From positions 1 through 64,000 of the forward strand of contig JAEXLC010000342.1 in assembly GCA_023445495.1 (NCBI GenBank): DNA of 64,000 bases, given 5' to 3'. The DNA is from Pseudomonadota bacterium (GTDB lineage Bacteria > Pseudomonadota > Alphaproteobacteria > Sphingomonadales > Sphingomonadaceae). Position numbers and translations under genes: made by a program. The notes beneath the pieces are model-generated. The model made no database searches and was not told the origin of the DNA. It saw nothing but the letters and a program-made list of their open reading frames with translations. This document shows positions 47,101 to 53,597 of this stretch, in pieces (position 1 is the first letter of the stretch; every line of letters starts with the position of its first letter).

Positions 47101-48640
47101 TGGCGGCCTCGTCGCCACCGGCGGCACGCTGCTCTTCGACTTCGGCGGCACCAGCCTCAACTTCGCGTCGGACAGCATCAAGGTGAACGGCACCGCCACG
47201 CTCACCGGCGGCACGGTGCAGGTCAACGCGCTGACCGCGGCGGCGAGCGACTATCGCTTCAACCAGCTCTACACGATCGTCCAGGCGAACGCCCTCACCG
47301 GCACCTTCGCCAACGGATCGGTGTTCGCCACGGTGGCGAGCAACCCGAACCTGAAGTGGCGCCTGCGCTACGATCTGGTCGCCAATGCCGTGGTCCTCCA
47401 GGTCCAGAAGAACATGGAGTTCAACGACGGCGTTGCGGCGGGTGACACCAACACCCTCGCCGTCGCCAATGCCCTGAGCAACTCGACCACCGGCAACGCA
47501 TCGGATCAGTGGGCCTCGACTCTCAACACGATCACCGCGCTGAGCACCGGCCAGCGGGTCGCCGCGTTCAAGACCTTCAGCGGCGAGATCCTCGCCAATG
47601 TCTCGACCGCGACGATCTCGGCGAACAACCTGTTCACCGACCTGCTGCGCCAGCGCGTGGGCGATGGCAGCGACGCGCTGATCGGCGGCGGCTTCGCCGG
47701 CTCAAGCCTGGCCGATGTCCGCACCACCACCACGGCGGGCAACAGCTTCGCCTCTGCCCTGTCCGGCGCGACGCTGCCGGGTGCCGATGACGGCGACAAC
47801 AGCCGCGGCGGCATCTGGGGTCAGGTCTATGGCGGCTATCAAAAGCTGCTCGGCGACGGCGTGCATGCCGGGGTGAACAACACCACCGCAGGCGTCGCCA
47901 TGGGCGTCGAGACCCGGATGGACGGCTTCACCGCGGGCATTGCCGGCGGCGTCGCCCAGATCGACTCGGACATGGACAGCCGCTACTCGACCGTCAGCGG
48001 CAACCAGTACCAGTTGGGCGGCTATCTGAGCTACGACGCGGGCAGCGCCTTCGTCGCGGCTTCGGGCAGCTGGTATTCGAGCGACCTGAACAGCAAGCGC
48101 ACCCTGGCACTTGGCAGCACCACGGCGCTCGCCACGGGCGACATCCACTCGACCGGCTATGCGGTGGGCCTCACCGGCGGCTTCCGCACCGAGTTCTCGA
48201 ACGGGCTGCGCCTCGCCCTGATCGGTACCGCCAGCAAGGTGCGCAACCAGCAGGACGGCTATACCGAGAATGCCGCCGGCGGCCTGGGGCTGCAGGTCGC
48301 CTCGGCGAACCGCGACCTCTTCACTGCCGGCGCGGAGCTCCGCCTCGGCGCCAAGGTGAAGACCGGCGCCGGCGTGGCGATGCCCTGGGTCAGCATGGGC
48401 GTGCGCTACAATTCAGGCGATCTCGACACGGTGGGCAATGTCCGCTTCTCGGGCGCACCGAGCGGCACCGGCGCCTTCGGGGTCCAGGGCGTGAAGATCG
48501 CCCCGGTTCTCGGCACGCTGGGCGTAGGCATCGATGCCCGGGCGAGCAAGAATGTCCGCCTCGGCATCGCGCTCGAAGGCTCGGCCGGCGAGAACACCCG
48601 CGAGGGCCGCGCCTCGGTCCGGGTCAAGATCGGCTTCTAA
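35177..48640 (+). CDS. Giant type V autotransporter, 4487 aa
   Basis: A 4487-residue self-secreted surface protein. Residues 1-44 are an extended signal peptide (RFVRKALLASTALVAASFATPAMA, cleavage before Gln45). The passenger is a predicted beta-helix with many NSGTI-type rungs (NNSGTIETTG, TNSGTIAGG) and beta-strand repeats. At least six RTX-like Gly/Asp units are present (for example LGAGDDYFYF with DGGAGTNSF, and DGGAGYDTLF), as are two copies of a 100-residue cassette also found once in the first autotransporter, and a tandem array of a 91/108-residue module (nt about 44699-46520). The C-terminal beta-barrel (PF03797 type) begins near residue 4210 (GGIWGQVYGGYQ) and ends in VRVKIGF with terminal Phe. 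Likely an adhesin. AGGGGG precedes the ATG; an adjacent divergent regulator probably controls it. Confidence 0.93.
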   Translation: MIDRGNGAAALERGLSCARGRFVRKALLASTALVAASFATPAMAQVVGNLVVDQAVPVTAPIGIDAEATGNVTVTARATIDSSSVATGTGIFARAGGSVDITTSGIIGLGTYFSVGIDAAGSAAGTNRITIGAHLRGDGGVVTGTGGFLTTVQASGEINAMSTTGYGVRDSGGGSVVNLGNIYSRGIGIGLTAGGSISNSSTVTGVTGVSASQPIALTNSGVITGGSGVGVPTTGAAVASAGGTIGNSGTLIGYWGVYNVGGALTVTNLVAGAVRGRTDAINIQPTSGSATINNSGTIETTGEAGSAAGIYIDATGNHVVTNSGTIAGGTDANNGYGIAIENGNLVVNNQAGGVIRGTAGAMRLSAWGNQVVNLEQGSLTQGDIVGDDIGTRTVTVAGTLAGNYDASVGNGVDTVTLSATGRIEGNVSLGAGDDYFYFGGGAYTGTIDGGAGTNSFTVDLGAAAMQVVDQSTVTNVTGYRLNSGTLVLTGSRTSGLGWTVDGGADSKLWVHGVLNGTSWGARLLGASTVTIDPGATLSSSANAVTSTATGVRVENSGTVTAGSTYSAIKFSGGTVLNWGSIANTAGGSVTLEAHGVQATGDTLNLTNNAGATVIGHWDAVRAQSSAYITNAGLLRGERFAGIEVNGTYSLANNTGGRVYGATGEGSGLLVNSGAGTVTNAAGAVIVGAGEYGIWNRGSGLLTVVNAGTIGSGLLDGSNNFQSGAGKGGIWSTTANIINAGLIDGASAGIVTSGALTLQNTGIIRGEGNLSSAPMDGVNAGGTLTLVNGGSILQPGARAVYAAGSGSIVTNGAAGVLSGGSGAAIELGAGGQVRNYGSATSTSGKGIVTAGSAATTIQLFAGSVTGSVTTGSGNDTLSLYTGRGTGSAAIVDSASGITLQNAGAGAAAMVGAIDLGGGSNNLYLRGGGDGTAANGAAGTLSLASVTNVAILTKYDSGSWTLTGTPVNPFMSITGGDGSAAGTLVFDLSGYQGVVTANGSTLRAIRAGGFGTGTLYALDPTLQYGATGTYSNQIMLMSTDPVGDPTRIQADVGVSATLTGLIAEVGSSQPVVFDGAGTVILTNGANNWTGLTTISNGTVVESNTASALGSGGVVVNAGAVLRFDNQTGGGLSIEAGSYTGAGTIRFTGNSPSATTILGNAGNVTFALGSGGLIDVQSGTVAGSASGQGFWTGNLADLNVASGATFDGVEGNIRIDALTGAGTVRNGYFGQGSLTLGVDNGSGTFSGALADSTNPNSPLILVKMGMGTQTLSGINSYTGSTTISGGTLALSGNGAITTSSGVAVASGATFDISGRSIGTSVASLTGAGAVVLGGNALTLTQQSGSFGGTVSGSGALVVNAATGVTPVFSGSFTNTAGLAMAAGDLTLSGSVSNNHAPGAVMITAAGETLGITSSGSVTSTATSGTNVAAVYAYVDAVVNNAGTITSGGFAGGGNGSHGIYGAAALTITNSGNIYGVAAGSGSTVRNNGVFASNASTLNNSGTILGGWDGAFLAGGGTVTNSGTLQGNVFAGLELGGTSTVTNQSGGLINGIGGSSGGVLLNGGTINLANESAATIRGEGDAGVSARGNAALVLANAGMIQGVGTAYGVRNVGTGALTVTNTGTITGVGTAISAAGQATVTNSGTINGNIAFAGGNDTVTLNGGAVNGSISLGAGSDAVYWNSGTISGTIDGGTGNDGFYLDRGIATTLDLAGVSGFEVQELRSSSLTLTGTRSGQYGWALSNGTTLNIGIAGQAANWGTVLSAVTLNGANTQVNIGAGSSVTASAWGITGSGANATIRNEGVLSVGSTFAAINLSGAGAQLTNIGAISVTNPSANYSAVYMTGANSSVVNSGTIAGVSAGSNYNAAVYLAGANSTVDNQSGGSITGQRGILLTGINANVTNAGSITASVDNGITLNIGGTVTNSGSITATGTTGAWGILIGGGSGSANNSGTINAGSGIWLEALGSAFTSNNSGTITGIEYGINAQSGALDAFNTSSISASQFAGVRLGGGGSLNNSGTIAGGGNATQGWGVAVTGGDATIINQSGGTITGGAAGAIQLAGSGAITVNLESGSTTTGSIFSANGGSRAVNIAGLVNGSYTASGATGSDTVTLGASGSIGSIVLGAGNDMFNWNGGSFAAADGGSGTDAFVATLSGSATLDLQSLSGFEAHSLNGGALTLAAAQASGDGGWTVNGGSLTLSDTAQVLVSGTAATLATSGTSLTVADGASLVGYDGYGATATAGTSITNAGLIRSTGTGFAGVLANGGTIDNQAAGLIAAAGNGITLQTGMSTLTNAGIIVGQTHGVYGAGAAQALINSGVIATGQATDATTQLSQIQRDGSGDGVLFLAGGSVTNQAGGFIVGNGSGVSISGGTASLLNAGTIEGGTGWGVSLTAGSGVSELTNQAGGRIAGGNAGAILLAGDGGLNVVLAANSVTTGNIVSSGAGARTLDISGTLDGGYDASAGAGRDVVTLRAGGSLGSAHLGAGDDRFIYVGGSIGGMIDGGAGYDTLFADFGAGNSGSVSLASFTQFEGFGVLSGNVTLTGTSNAPDADIFAGNGAGTGGTVMFDGTTGLTGDIYVNGGSIVANTAGAFGSGTIHMIDPTATFGATGTYGNNISLEVVSPSSADPATLNTTAGVIATLTGAITAGTGAGVDPNQDLVIGGQGTIVLTNTANDWTGNTTINTGAKLQGASDTISGASIVNNGSLIYAQSYSGTVSQNISGSGMVEVRGLSAGNALTFTGTNTIGGGLRISDASKVVIDGSTSILLLDMGLDASRLDVTANGSLSSTTLSAVNGNGANQSVYNLGSISSTGNSGVYLGGADSLLDNGGTITGTRGVSVAGANAEVTNQAGATITGQSYSVYVDAAGATLANAGSVSSSSSHGVYLWSGGTVANSGSITGGTNGYGIRSNAASTITNQSGGTIGGGLGAVLLDSADLITINLDSGSTTNGLIASNGTGDRVVNILGTLNGGYAGGGSGIDAITLDTGATVTGALDGGAGNDTLALIGSGSATLGGVLNIESASKSGTGTWTIAAPTSMASWTIADGTLLLTGGNAIADTASVAMTGGTLQLGASEAIDRLSGTGNVALGANALTLAGNGTNFAGTISGNGSLLIGGTATLSGANAYAGQTVVAGTLTLGASNVLADASTLIVQTGGTVDLGANSDTVAVAAIGGTLVGTGTLTASQYELTGATVNASLGTGTVLNLSGSSALNGTAAGDVSVQGGTLALGASNRLADTATVTVASGATLDIGAYSDTVALLGLNGILVGTGTLIAAEYRMTDATVNANLGAGTLFNLGGTSTLNGNALGGLVVQAGTLTLNGTAGGDVAVNGGTLAFGSANRLADTANVAVASGATLDIGAINDTVGVLGLNGTLIGTGTLTASQYQLTGATVNANLGAGTVFNLGGLSALNGNAAGGLVVQAGRLILNGIAGGDIAVNGGRLALGASNRLSDTANVAIASSATLDIASFNDTVGMLGLAGTLVGTGTLTAIQYQLTGATVDANLGAGTVFNLGGISTLNGTAAGDVSVQGGTLALGAANRLADTAMVTVASGATFDIGAFSDTIGTLGLSGTLAGTGMLTAGQYQLTGATVNASLGAGTVFNLGGNSALNGNAAGALVVQAGSLALNGTTAGDVSVQGGTLALGASNRLADTANVAVASGATLNLGAFNDTIGLLSLSGTLAGTGTLTASQYQLNGATVNANLGAGNVFNLGGTSTLNGTAAGNVSVQAGTLALGASNRIADTATLDIGSNAIFNLNGFDETVGLVGIGGTLAGTGTLTASQYQLSGATVNANLAAGTLFQVGGISTLNGTSGANSVIVQAGTLRLGANERLANGATVAINTNATFDLAGYTETVGGLANGAGGGGTLALGAGKLIVSGTGNSGFSGSITGAGTLEKQGVGTLTLAGTFATTGRFDVSAGTLAFSGSTQGSIRVQGGTLIGSGTLAGTLTVNSGTFSPGGLATGALGAINPIGSFTTGGLVATGGTLLFDFGGTSLNFASDSIKVNGTATLTGGTVQVNALTAAASDYRFNQLYTIVQANALTGTFANGSVFATVASNPNLKWRLRYDLVANAVVLQVQKNMEFNDGVAAGDTNTLAVANALSNSTTGNASDQWASTLNTITALSTGQRVAAFKTFSGEILANVSTATISANNLFTDLLRQRVGDGSDALIGGGFAGSSLADVRTTTTAGNSFASALSGATLPGADDGDNSRGGIWGQVYGGYQKLLGDGVHAGVNNTTAGVAMGVETRMDGFTAGIAGGVAQIDSDMDSRYSTVSGNQYQLGGYLSYDAGSAFVAASGSWYSSDLNSKRTLALGSTTALATGDIHSTGYAVGLTGGFRTEFSNGLRLALIGTASKVRNQQDGYTENAAGGLGLQVASANRDLFTAGAELRLGAKVKTGAGVAMPWVSMGVRYNSGDLDTVGNVRFSGAPSGTGAFGVQGVKIAPVLGTLGVGIDARASKNVRLGIALEGSAGENTREGRASVRVKIGF
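44699..46520 (+). repeat. Tandem array of seven modules with alternating 273/324-bp spacing
   Basis: The anchor encoding GTGTLTASQYQL occurs at 44699, 44972, 45296, 45620, 45893, 46217 and 46490. Successive distances are 273, 324, 324, 273, 324 and 273 bases. The long form carries an extra 51 bases (17 codons, GGLVVQAGTLTLNGTAG-like) that resembles part of the module itself. Each unit also contains ASNRLADT, GATLDI, NDTVG and GATVNANLGAGTVFNLGG. Confidence 0.93.
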
Positions 48641-48983
48641 GGAAGGTCTACGGTGCGTACCGGGAGAGTTCCTACTTCCGCACGCGCACAGCAGCTACTG
48701 AAAGGCGCTCATGATGCAGATCGCGGTGATAGTGCTCGGTAGCTGTCGGTGCCGAAGTAGCCGGACAGCTTCATCAACCTGCCGGTCGGAGGTGTGCCCC
48801 AATTGACGCCATTGCGCGGGCTGGCCGCCGATCCCAAAAGCCGCCGTTCGTTCATTCGGTAACGGTGTCCGCTGTTGAGTGGTTTCTGGCGCGACAGCTC
48901 TTCGGAACGCAGATCTCAGGCCGCTTTTTGCCTGAGAGAGATCTAGGCCGGGCGGATGCGATCTGCCCGGCCAATTCGCGCTT
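48641..48983. other. Spacer after the second autotransporter
   Basis: A 343-base spacer between the autotransporter stop and the convergent nitrilase gene. No gene, clear terminator or repeat was found in it. Confidence 0.5.
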
Positions 48984-49976
48984 CTACTCGCTTGAGCATG
49001 CCGATACCCTGGCGCGGCCGTTGCCCCCGAACCGGGTCGCATGGGGCGACAACTCGGTTCCGTCCCGTTCGGTCAGTCTCGCATAGAGCTCTGGTCGGCG
49101 TCCGCGCATCCATCGCCGCCCGCTACTCGTATCAATGAGGCTCAGGTCAAGTTGGGCTACGACCATGTCGTCGTCCAGGGAAGCTGACTCCCCGACAATG
49201 TCTCCATAGGGATCGAGGACCATCGCGTGTCCCGTGCGAACCTCATCCTGGTCGCGGCCCACGCCATTGCTGAAAACGATGAAGAGCCCGTTGTCATGCG
49301 CACGCGCAGGGAGCCATCGCATAAGCCAAGCTCGGCCGCTTGGGCCCGCGAATGCCTGCTTGCATCGCTCGGGTTCTAGATGGCGCTCTTCCCAATATTC
49401 GACGGGGATGGGTTTCATGCCTCGCGGACTGAGTGAGTTGGTTCCCCCTGTCTGGTGCGGTGCCAACAGGACTTCGGTTCCGAGCAAGGCACAAGCGCGT
49501 GCGTTCTCGACGAGATTGTTGTCCCAACAAATCAGAATGCCCAGCTTCACACCCCAGGGCGTGTCGAAAACCGTGTAGCCCTCGCCGGACGCGATCAGCG
49601 GATGCTCGAAGGCGTGGAGCTTGCGGTGCGTGTGGCCGCTGCCATCCGGGAAGCACACCCGATAGGCGTTGTAGAGGCGTCCGTCTTCGCTGAGTTCCAG
49701 CCAGCCGACGCCAATTGCCAGATCGAGATGTTGTGCGAGTGAGGCCACACGCAGGACACTCGGGCCGTCCACCGGCTCCGCGATTGCATGCAGTCCCGCT
49801 TCGTCGAGGAAAGGCACATGCCAATAGCCGGAAATGCACATCTCCGGCATGCAGACGAGTTGGGCACCCGAGGCCGCCGCCTGTCGGGCAAAATGTTCGA
49901 TGCGAGAAAGATTATGGTCCTCGTTTCCCGCCTGGTGCTGGAACTGGACAGTCGCAACGCAAAGATTTCTGGTCAT
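48984..49976 (-). CDS. Carbon-nitrogen hydrolase (nitrilase superfamily)
   Basis: A 330-residue cytoplasmic amidase or nitrilase-type hydrolase cleaving a non-peptide C-N bond. The catalytic triad is complete: Glu45 in CMPEMCISGY, Lys119 in HTHRKLHAFEH and Cys150 in GILICWDNN. A second family Glu lies in VEYWEERH. The overall order matches the CN-hydrolase domain (about 5-285), with a 45-residue C-terminal tail. AGGAGG before the ATG at 49976 decides the start. It is divergent from a LysR gene across 82 bases, the usual arrangement for a LysR-controlled enzyme. The Cys-Trp context and N-terminal VQF fit N-carbamoyl- or aliphatic amidase branches; the substrate is not deducible. Confidence 0.9.
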   Translation of the reverse strand: MTRNLCVATVQFQHQAGNEDHNLSRIEHFARQAAASGAQLVCMPEMCISGYWHVPFLDEAGLHAIAEPVDGPSVLRVASLAQHLDLAIGVGWLELSEDGRLYNAYRVCFPDGSGHTHRKLHAFEHPLIASGEGYTVFDTPWGVKLGILICWDNNLVENARACALLGTEVLLAPHQTGGTNSLSPRGMKPIPVEYWEERHLEPERCKQAFAGPSGRAWLMRWLPARAHDNGLFIVFSNGVGRDQDEVRTGHAMVLDPYGDIVGESASLDDDMVVAQLDLSLIDTSSGRRWMRGRRPELYARLTERDGTELSPHATRFGGNGRARVSACSSE

Positions 49977-50058
49977 AGGGTCCTCCTGAGACACCGATGC
50001 CCGCTTCGCGCTGCAAAACTCCAATGAAACATGTGGTCGCTTGTGATAGCTGATTGGA

Positions 50059-50955
50059 ATGGATGTCGACCGACTACGTGCATTTCTGGCGGTTGCGGAT
50101 CAGGGTCATTTTGGCCATGCCGCCGAGCGACTGCACATTACCCAGCCTGGGCTGACGAAACGGATCCGGGCGCTCGAGGAGCAAATCGGCGGTCAACTTT
50201 TCGATCGTGACAGGCAGCCCGTGCGCCTGACTCCGCTCGGGACCCTTCTACTTCCTCAGGTTCGGCGGCTAGTTCGGGATGCGGATGCCTTGCTGCACGA
50301 TGCGCGTGGTGCCGTCGATGGTCAGCTCGGCCATTTGAATATTGGCTTCGGGCTGTCGACGATCGCGGTCGCGCCCTGGCTTGTCGCTCGCTTTCGTGCC
50401 GCGCATCCCGGCGTGTCCGTATCAATGGATGACTACTCTTCGCATGAGCAGGTCAGCCGACTCAGACGGGACGAACTCGATCTCGGTTTCATTCGTATGC
50501 CCGCGCCACCGGACCTAACGTCGTGCCCGCTGGCATCCGACCGTCTTGCGATCGCAGTTCCGCAGAATCTGAACATCCCTTCGGGAGCGAGATTGCGGAG
50601 TTGGCTCGCAGCACAGGACTTCATTGCGCTGCGGGAGGCACGGGGACCTGGGCTCGCCGCCCAAGTTCGAGCCTGGTGTCGCTCCGCCGCTTTCGATCCG
50701 AAGGTGATGCAAGAAGCCGATGACGTACAGACAGTCCTCGCACTGGTTTCAGCAGGGCTGGGCTGCGCCATCGTGCCGGTCAGTTCCGAAGCATTGCTTC
50801 CAGGTCGATTGAGGCTTCTGGCTGTGGAGGGGAAGGAAGCGGCATGGAGCATCGGCGCTGCATGGAAGGCGCAGCGCGCGGTTGGCGCACTGGGCCATCT
50901 GGTCCGGATTGTCAGAGAAGGGGTGCCCATGCCGGAAGGCTTCGGCGGATATTGA
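50059..50955 (+). CDS. LysR-family regulator, probably of the nitrilase gene
   Basis: A 298-residue LysR-type transcriptional regulator. The N-terminal winged helix-turn-helix is complete (MDVDRLRAFLAVADQGHFGHAAERLHITQPGLTKRIRALEEQ, then LFDRDRQPVRLTPLG). The effector domain (about 90-295) begins LNIGFGLSTIAVAPWLVARFRAAHPGV and includes DELDLGFIRMPAP. The intergenic region of 82 bases shared with the nitrilase gene should contain its operator. An inverted pair TCCAAT (50020-50025) / ATTGGA (50053-50058) is present but too widely spaced to call an operator. Confidence 0.93.
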   Translation: MDVDRLRAFLAVADQGHFGHAAERLHITQPGLTKRIRALEEQIGGQLFDRDRQPVRLTPLGTLLLPQVRRLVRDADALLHDARGAVDGQLGHLNIGFGLSTIAVAPWLVARFRAAHPGVSVSMDDYSSHEQVSRLRRDELDLGFIRMPAPPDLTSCPLASDRLAIAVPQNLNIPSGARLRSWLAAQDFIALREARGPGLAAQVRAWCRSAAFDPKVMQEADDVQTVLALVSAGLGCAIVPVSSEALLPGRLRLLAVEGKEAAWSIGAAWKAQRAVGALGHLVRIVREGVPMPEGFGGY

Positions 50956-51079
50956 CCACGCAATTATCGGATCTGTTACCGGGCACGCCGCTGGCCCGCT
51001 CCCGCGTTATCCGCCGGTCAGCTACGCGCCCCATTTTCCGACGTGGGAGTGTTGGGGTCGCAATCCCATAACCCGCCAT

Positions 51080-51991
51080 TCAAGGCTGTTCGAGACGCCC
51101 GGCCGCAGCCTCGCGCGCCAGCTCGATGAAGGCGCGGAAGGCCGCGGAAGGATTACGGCGACTGGGATAATAGACGCACAGCGGGGCCAGCGGCGGTGTC
51201 CAATCGTCCAGAATGCGAACGAGCCGGCCGGCGGCGATATCCTCGCGCACATCGGACTCCATGAAGTATCCGATCCCCACGCCGTTGGTCACCGCGATCC
51301 GTGCCAGCGATGCTTCGTCGAGGGTAAGCGGGCCCTCGACATCGAGCTGCAGCTCCTCGTCCGCCTTCGCGAAGCGCCACCGGAACAGCGCCCCGTTTGG
51401 CAGGCGGATGCGAAGGCAAGGGTAAGCGAGAAGCTCCTGCGGCACCTGTGGTACGGCCCGCCCCTCGAAAAAGCCGGGCGCGGCAACCACAGCCATGCGC
51501 CGCGCTGGCCCCAGCGGAATGGCGATTGCATCGCTGGGTACCAGATCGGCGCTCCGCACGCCCAGATCGAAACCCGCCGCCACCACGTCGATCAGCCGGC
51601 CTTCGGTCACGATATCGATATGCACCTGCGGATAGCGCTGCAGATAGGTCAGCACCAGCGGCGCCATGATCTCGCGCGCTGCCGTGGCGAAGGCGTTGAT
51701 GCGCAGGGTTCCGGACGGCGTCTCCTGCTGCGAACGCGCCGTGTTCATGGCCTTCTGAATGCCTTCGAGCGCCGGCCTGATCTGCGCGACGAAGATCCGC
51801 CCGGCATGCGTCAGCGAAACGCTGCGCGTGGTGCGGTTGAACAGGCGGACGGAAAGCTCCCGCTCAAGCTTGCCAACGGCATTGCTGACCGCAGTCGTCG
51901 ACAGGCCGAGCTCGACCGCCGCCGCGCGGAACGAGCCACAGCGAACGATGGCAAGAACCGCTTCGAGTTCGATCAGCGAATGGCGGCCCAT
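51080..51991 (-). CDS. LysR-family regulator, probably of the NTF2-SDR pair
   Basis: A 303-residue LysR regulator of the CrgA/DmlR-like subgroup. The helix-turn-helix spans about 5-65 ([54 protein letters not shown]), followed by the linker [17 protein letters not shown] and the substrate-binding domain (about 92-300; [35 protein letters not shown]). It is divergent from the NTF2-like/SDR operon with 93 bases between starts, the standard placement for a LysR activator of that operon. Confidence 0.93.
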   Translation of the reverse strand: MGRHSLIELEAVLAIVRCGSFRAAAVELGLSTTAVSNAVGKLERELSVRLFNRTTRSVSLTHAGRIFVAQIRPALEGIQKAMNTARSQQETPSGTLRINAFATAAREIMAPLVLTYLQRYPQVHIDIVTEGRLIDVVAAGFDLGVRSADLVPSDAIAIPLGPARRMAVVAAPGFFEGRAVPQVPQELLAYPCLRIRLPNGALFRWRFAKADEELQLDVEGPLTLDEASLARIAVTNGVGIGYFMESDVREDIAAGRLVRILDDWTPPLAPLCVYYPSRRNPSAAFRAFIELAREAAAGRLEQP

Positions 51992-52084
51992 TATCCCTGT
52001 TTCCGTGACACGCTATGCCGATTTCTCTCGGTTATCGTGATCAATGTCCATCGCTAGATCAGCCTCGTCACCATCGAGGAGATT

Positions 52085-52417
52085 ATGATGTCCATCGAAT
52101 TACCCCGGCCGATCGCCGATTTCGTCGAGGCCAATGCCCGTCTCGATCTCGACGGCATGATGGAGCCCTTCCTGCGCGACGCGCTGTTCATCGACAATGG
52201 CAAGCGCTTCCAGGGCCAGGCGGCGATACGCAAGCTGTTCGAGGAGGAAGTTCTCCCGGTGAAGGCGATCTTCATGCCCGACACGGTGCGGGAAGAGGGC
52301 GGCGATGTCGTCGTCGAAGGTCCCGCGGAAGGTGACTTCCCGGGCAGCCCGCTCCGCTTCACCTATCGTTTCACGCTGGTGAACGGCGCCATCAAGACGC
52401 TGGAGACCACGGTATGA
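52085..52417 (+). CDS. NTF2-like (SnoaL-fold) protein
   Basis: A 110-residue protein of the NTF2/SnoaL superfamily, which forms a cone-shaped barrel used by small isomerases, dehydratases and polyketide cyclases. The sequence IADFVEANARLDLDGMMEPFLRDALFIDNGKRFQGQAAIRKLFEEE shows the typical helix followed by D-x-x-F/D-N-G loop, then RFTYRFTLVNGAIKTLETTV strands at the end. GAGGAG precedes the two adjacent ATGs at 52085 and 52088. It overlaps the SDR gene by four bases (ATGA), so both likely serve one pathway. Substrate unknown. Confidence 0.85.
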   Translation: MMSIELPRPIADFVEANARLDLDGMMEPFLRDALFIDNGKRFQGQAAIRKLFEEEVLPVKAIFMPDTVREEGGDVVVEGPAEGDFPGSPLRFTYRFTLVNGAIKTLETTV

Positions 52418-53202
52418 CCATCGTCTCCAACGCGACCGAATTCGCGGGCAAGCGCGTGCTTGTCAGTGGCGGCACCAAGGGCCTCGGCCGCGCCACGGTC
52501 GAACGCTTCCTCGCGGGCGGCGCCCGCGTCATCACCGCGGCCCGTTCGATCAAGGACCCGATCGATAGCGTCGACTATGTCCAGGCGGATCTGACGACGG
52601 CTGAGGGCGGCGCAGCATTCGCCAGGGCCGCGCTCGAGCGGCTGGGCGGCATCGACATCCTGGCCCATGTCGTTGGCGGCTCCTCGTCACCGGCGGGCGG
52701 TTTCGCGGCTTTGACCGACGAGCACTGGCTCGCCGAGCTTAATCTCAATCTGCTCGCTACCGTTCGGCTCGACCGCCTGCTGATCCCGCAGATGATCGAG
52801 CGCGGCCAGGGCGTAGTGGTGCATGTCACCTCGATCCAATCCGTGCTGCCGCTGCCCGAATCAACGACGGGCTATGCCGCTGCCAAGGCTGCGCTCCGGA
52901 CCTACAGCAAGTCGATCTCAAAGGAGCTCGGCCCCAAGGGCGTGCGGATCAACGCCGTCTCGCCCGGCTGGATCATGACCGAGGCGGTGGACGATTTTCT
53001 CGAGACGCTTCGTTCCGCTGGTGGCGGCACGATCGAGGATGCGCGTCAGTCGGTGCTCGATGCCCTGGGCGGCATCCCGATCGGGCGCGGCGCGGAGCCG
53101 GAAGAGGTAGCGGACCTGATTGCCTATCTCGCCGCCGACCGCGCCGCCGCCATCCATGGCGCGGAGTTCGTCATCGACGGCGGCACCATCCGCACGGTCT
53201 GA
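52414..53202 (+). CDS. Short-chain dehydrogenase/reductase
   Basis: A 262-residue NAD(P)-dependent SDR. The cofactor motif SGGTKGLGRA lies near 19-28. NADLTT-like QADLTT follows, the catalytic Ser is in VHVTSIQS and the YxxxK in TGYAAAKAAL (about 153-157). NAVSPGWIMTEA and EEVADLIAYLAADRAAAIHGAEFVIDGG complete the family pattern. This is a classical SDR of normal length. It is translationally coupled to the NTF2-like gene and probably controlled by the divergent LysR protein. The substrate cannot be read from sequence; oxidation or reduction of a small alcohol or ketone is expected. Confidence 0.92.
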   Translation: MTIVSNATEFAGKRVLVSGGTKGLGRATVERFLAGGARVITAARSIKDPIDSVDYVQADLTTAEGGAAFARAALERLGGIDILAHVVGGSSSPAGGFAALTDEHWLAELNLNLLATVRLDRLLIPQMIERGQGVVVHVTSIQSVLPLPESTTGYAAAKAALRTYSKSISKELGPKGVRINAVSPGWIMTEAVDDFLETLRSAGGGTIEDARQSVLDALGGIPIGRGAEPEEVADLIAYLAADRAAAIHGAEFVIDGGTIRTV

Positions 53203-53597
53203 ACTTGGCGCTCCGATGGTCGCCTCCCTCATTGGGGAGACGTCGGGGCACTGGCTATCAATGGCTCGGGTGAGTCAGCCGAAGGTGAACGAATGAATCA
53301 GGCTGGGGCTGGCCGGCAGCTTTGCGCCCCACTATCGGTCGTTCGATCTACCGGCCCGCGATCCTGAGAGCCGCCGTTCTACTCCAAGGACAGTCACGCA
53401 CTTTTGTACCGTCGGGCGATGCCAGCACCGCTATACCGGCACCCGCGAGGGCCGAGCGAGCCCGTTCGAAAGCCTGGTCGTGGCGGGCATCGGCATCCGA
53501 TTTGGGATTCGGCGCACAATGGAGTGGCGGCTAGCGCCTGAAAGGGAAGCTCAATTGTGAGCGTGGTGTGGGAATGCGAAGAAGACATGGCCCTCGT
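53203..53597. other. Convergent spacer, no gene
   Basis: A 395-base spacer between two convergent SDR genes. No plausible gene, strong hairpin or repeat was seen. Confidence 0.5.

Noticed and set aside
50020..50058. TCCAAT / ATTGGA inverted pair between nitrilase and LysR
   Set aside because: The 27-base spacing is too wide for a LysR T-N11-A site, and 6-bp pairs arise often by chance.
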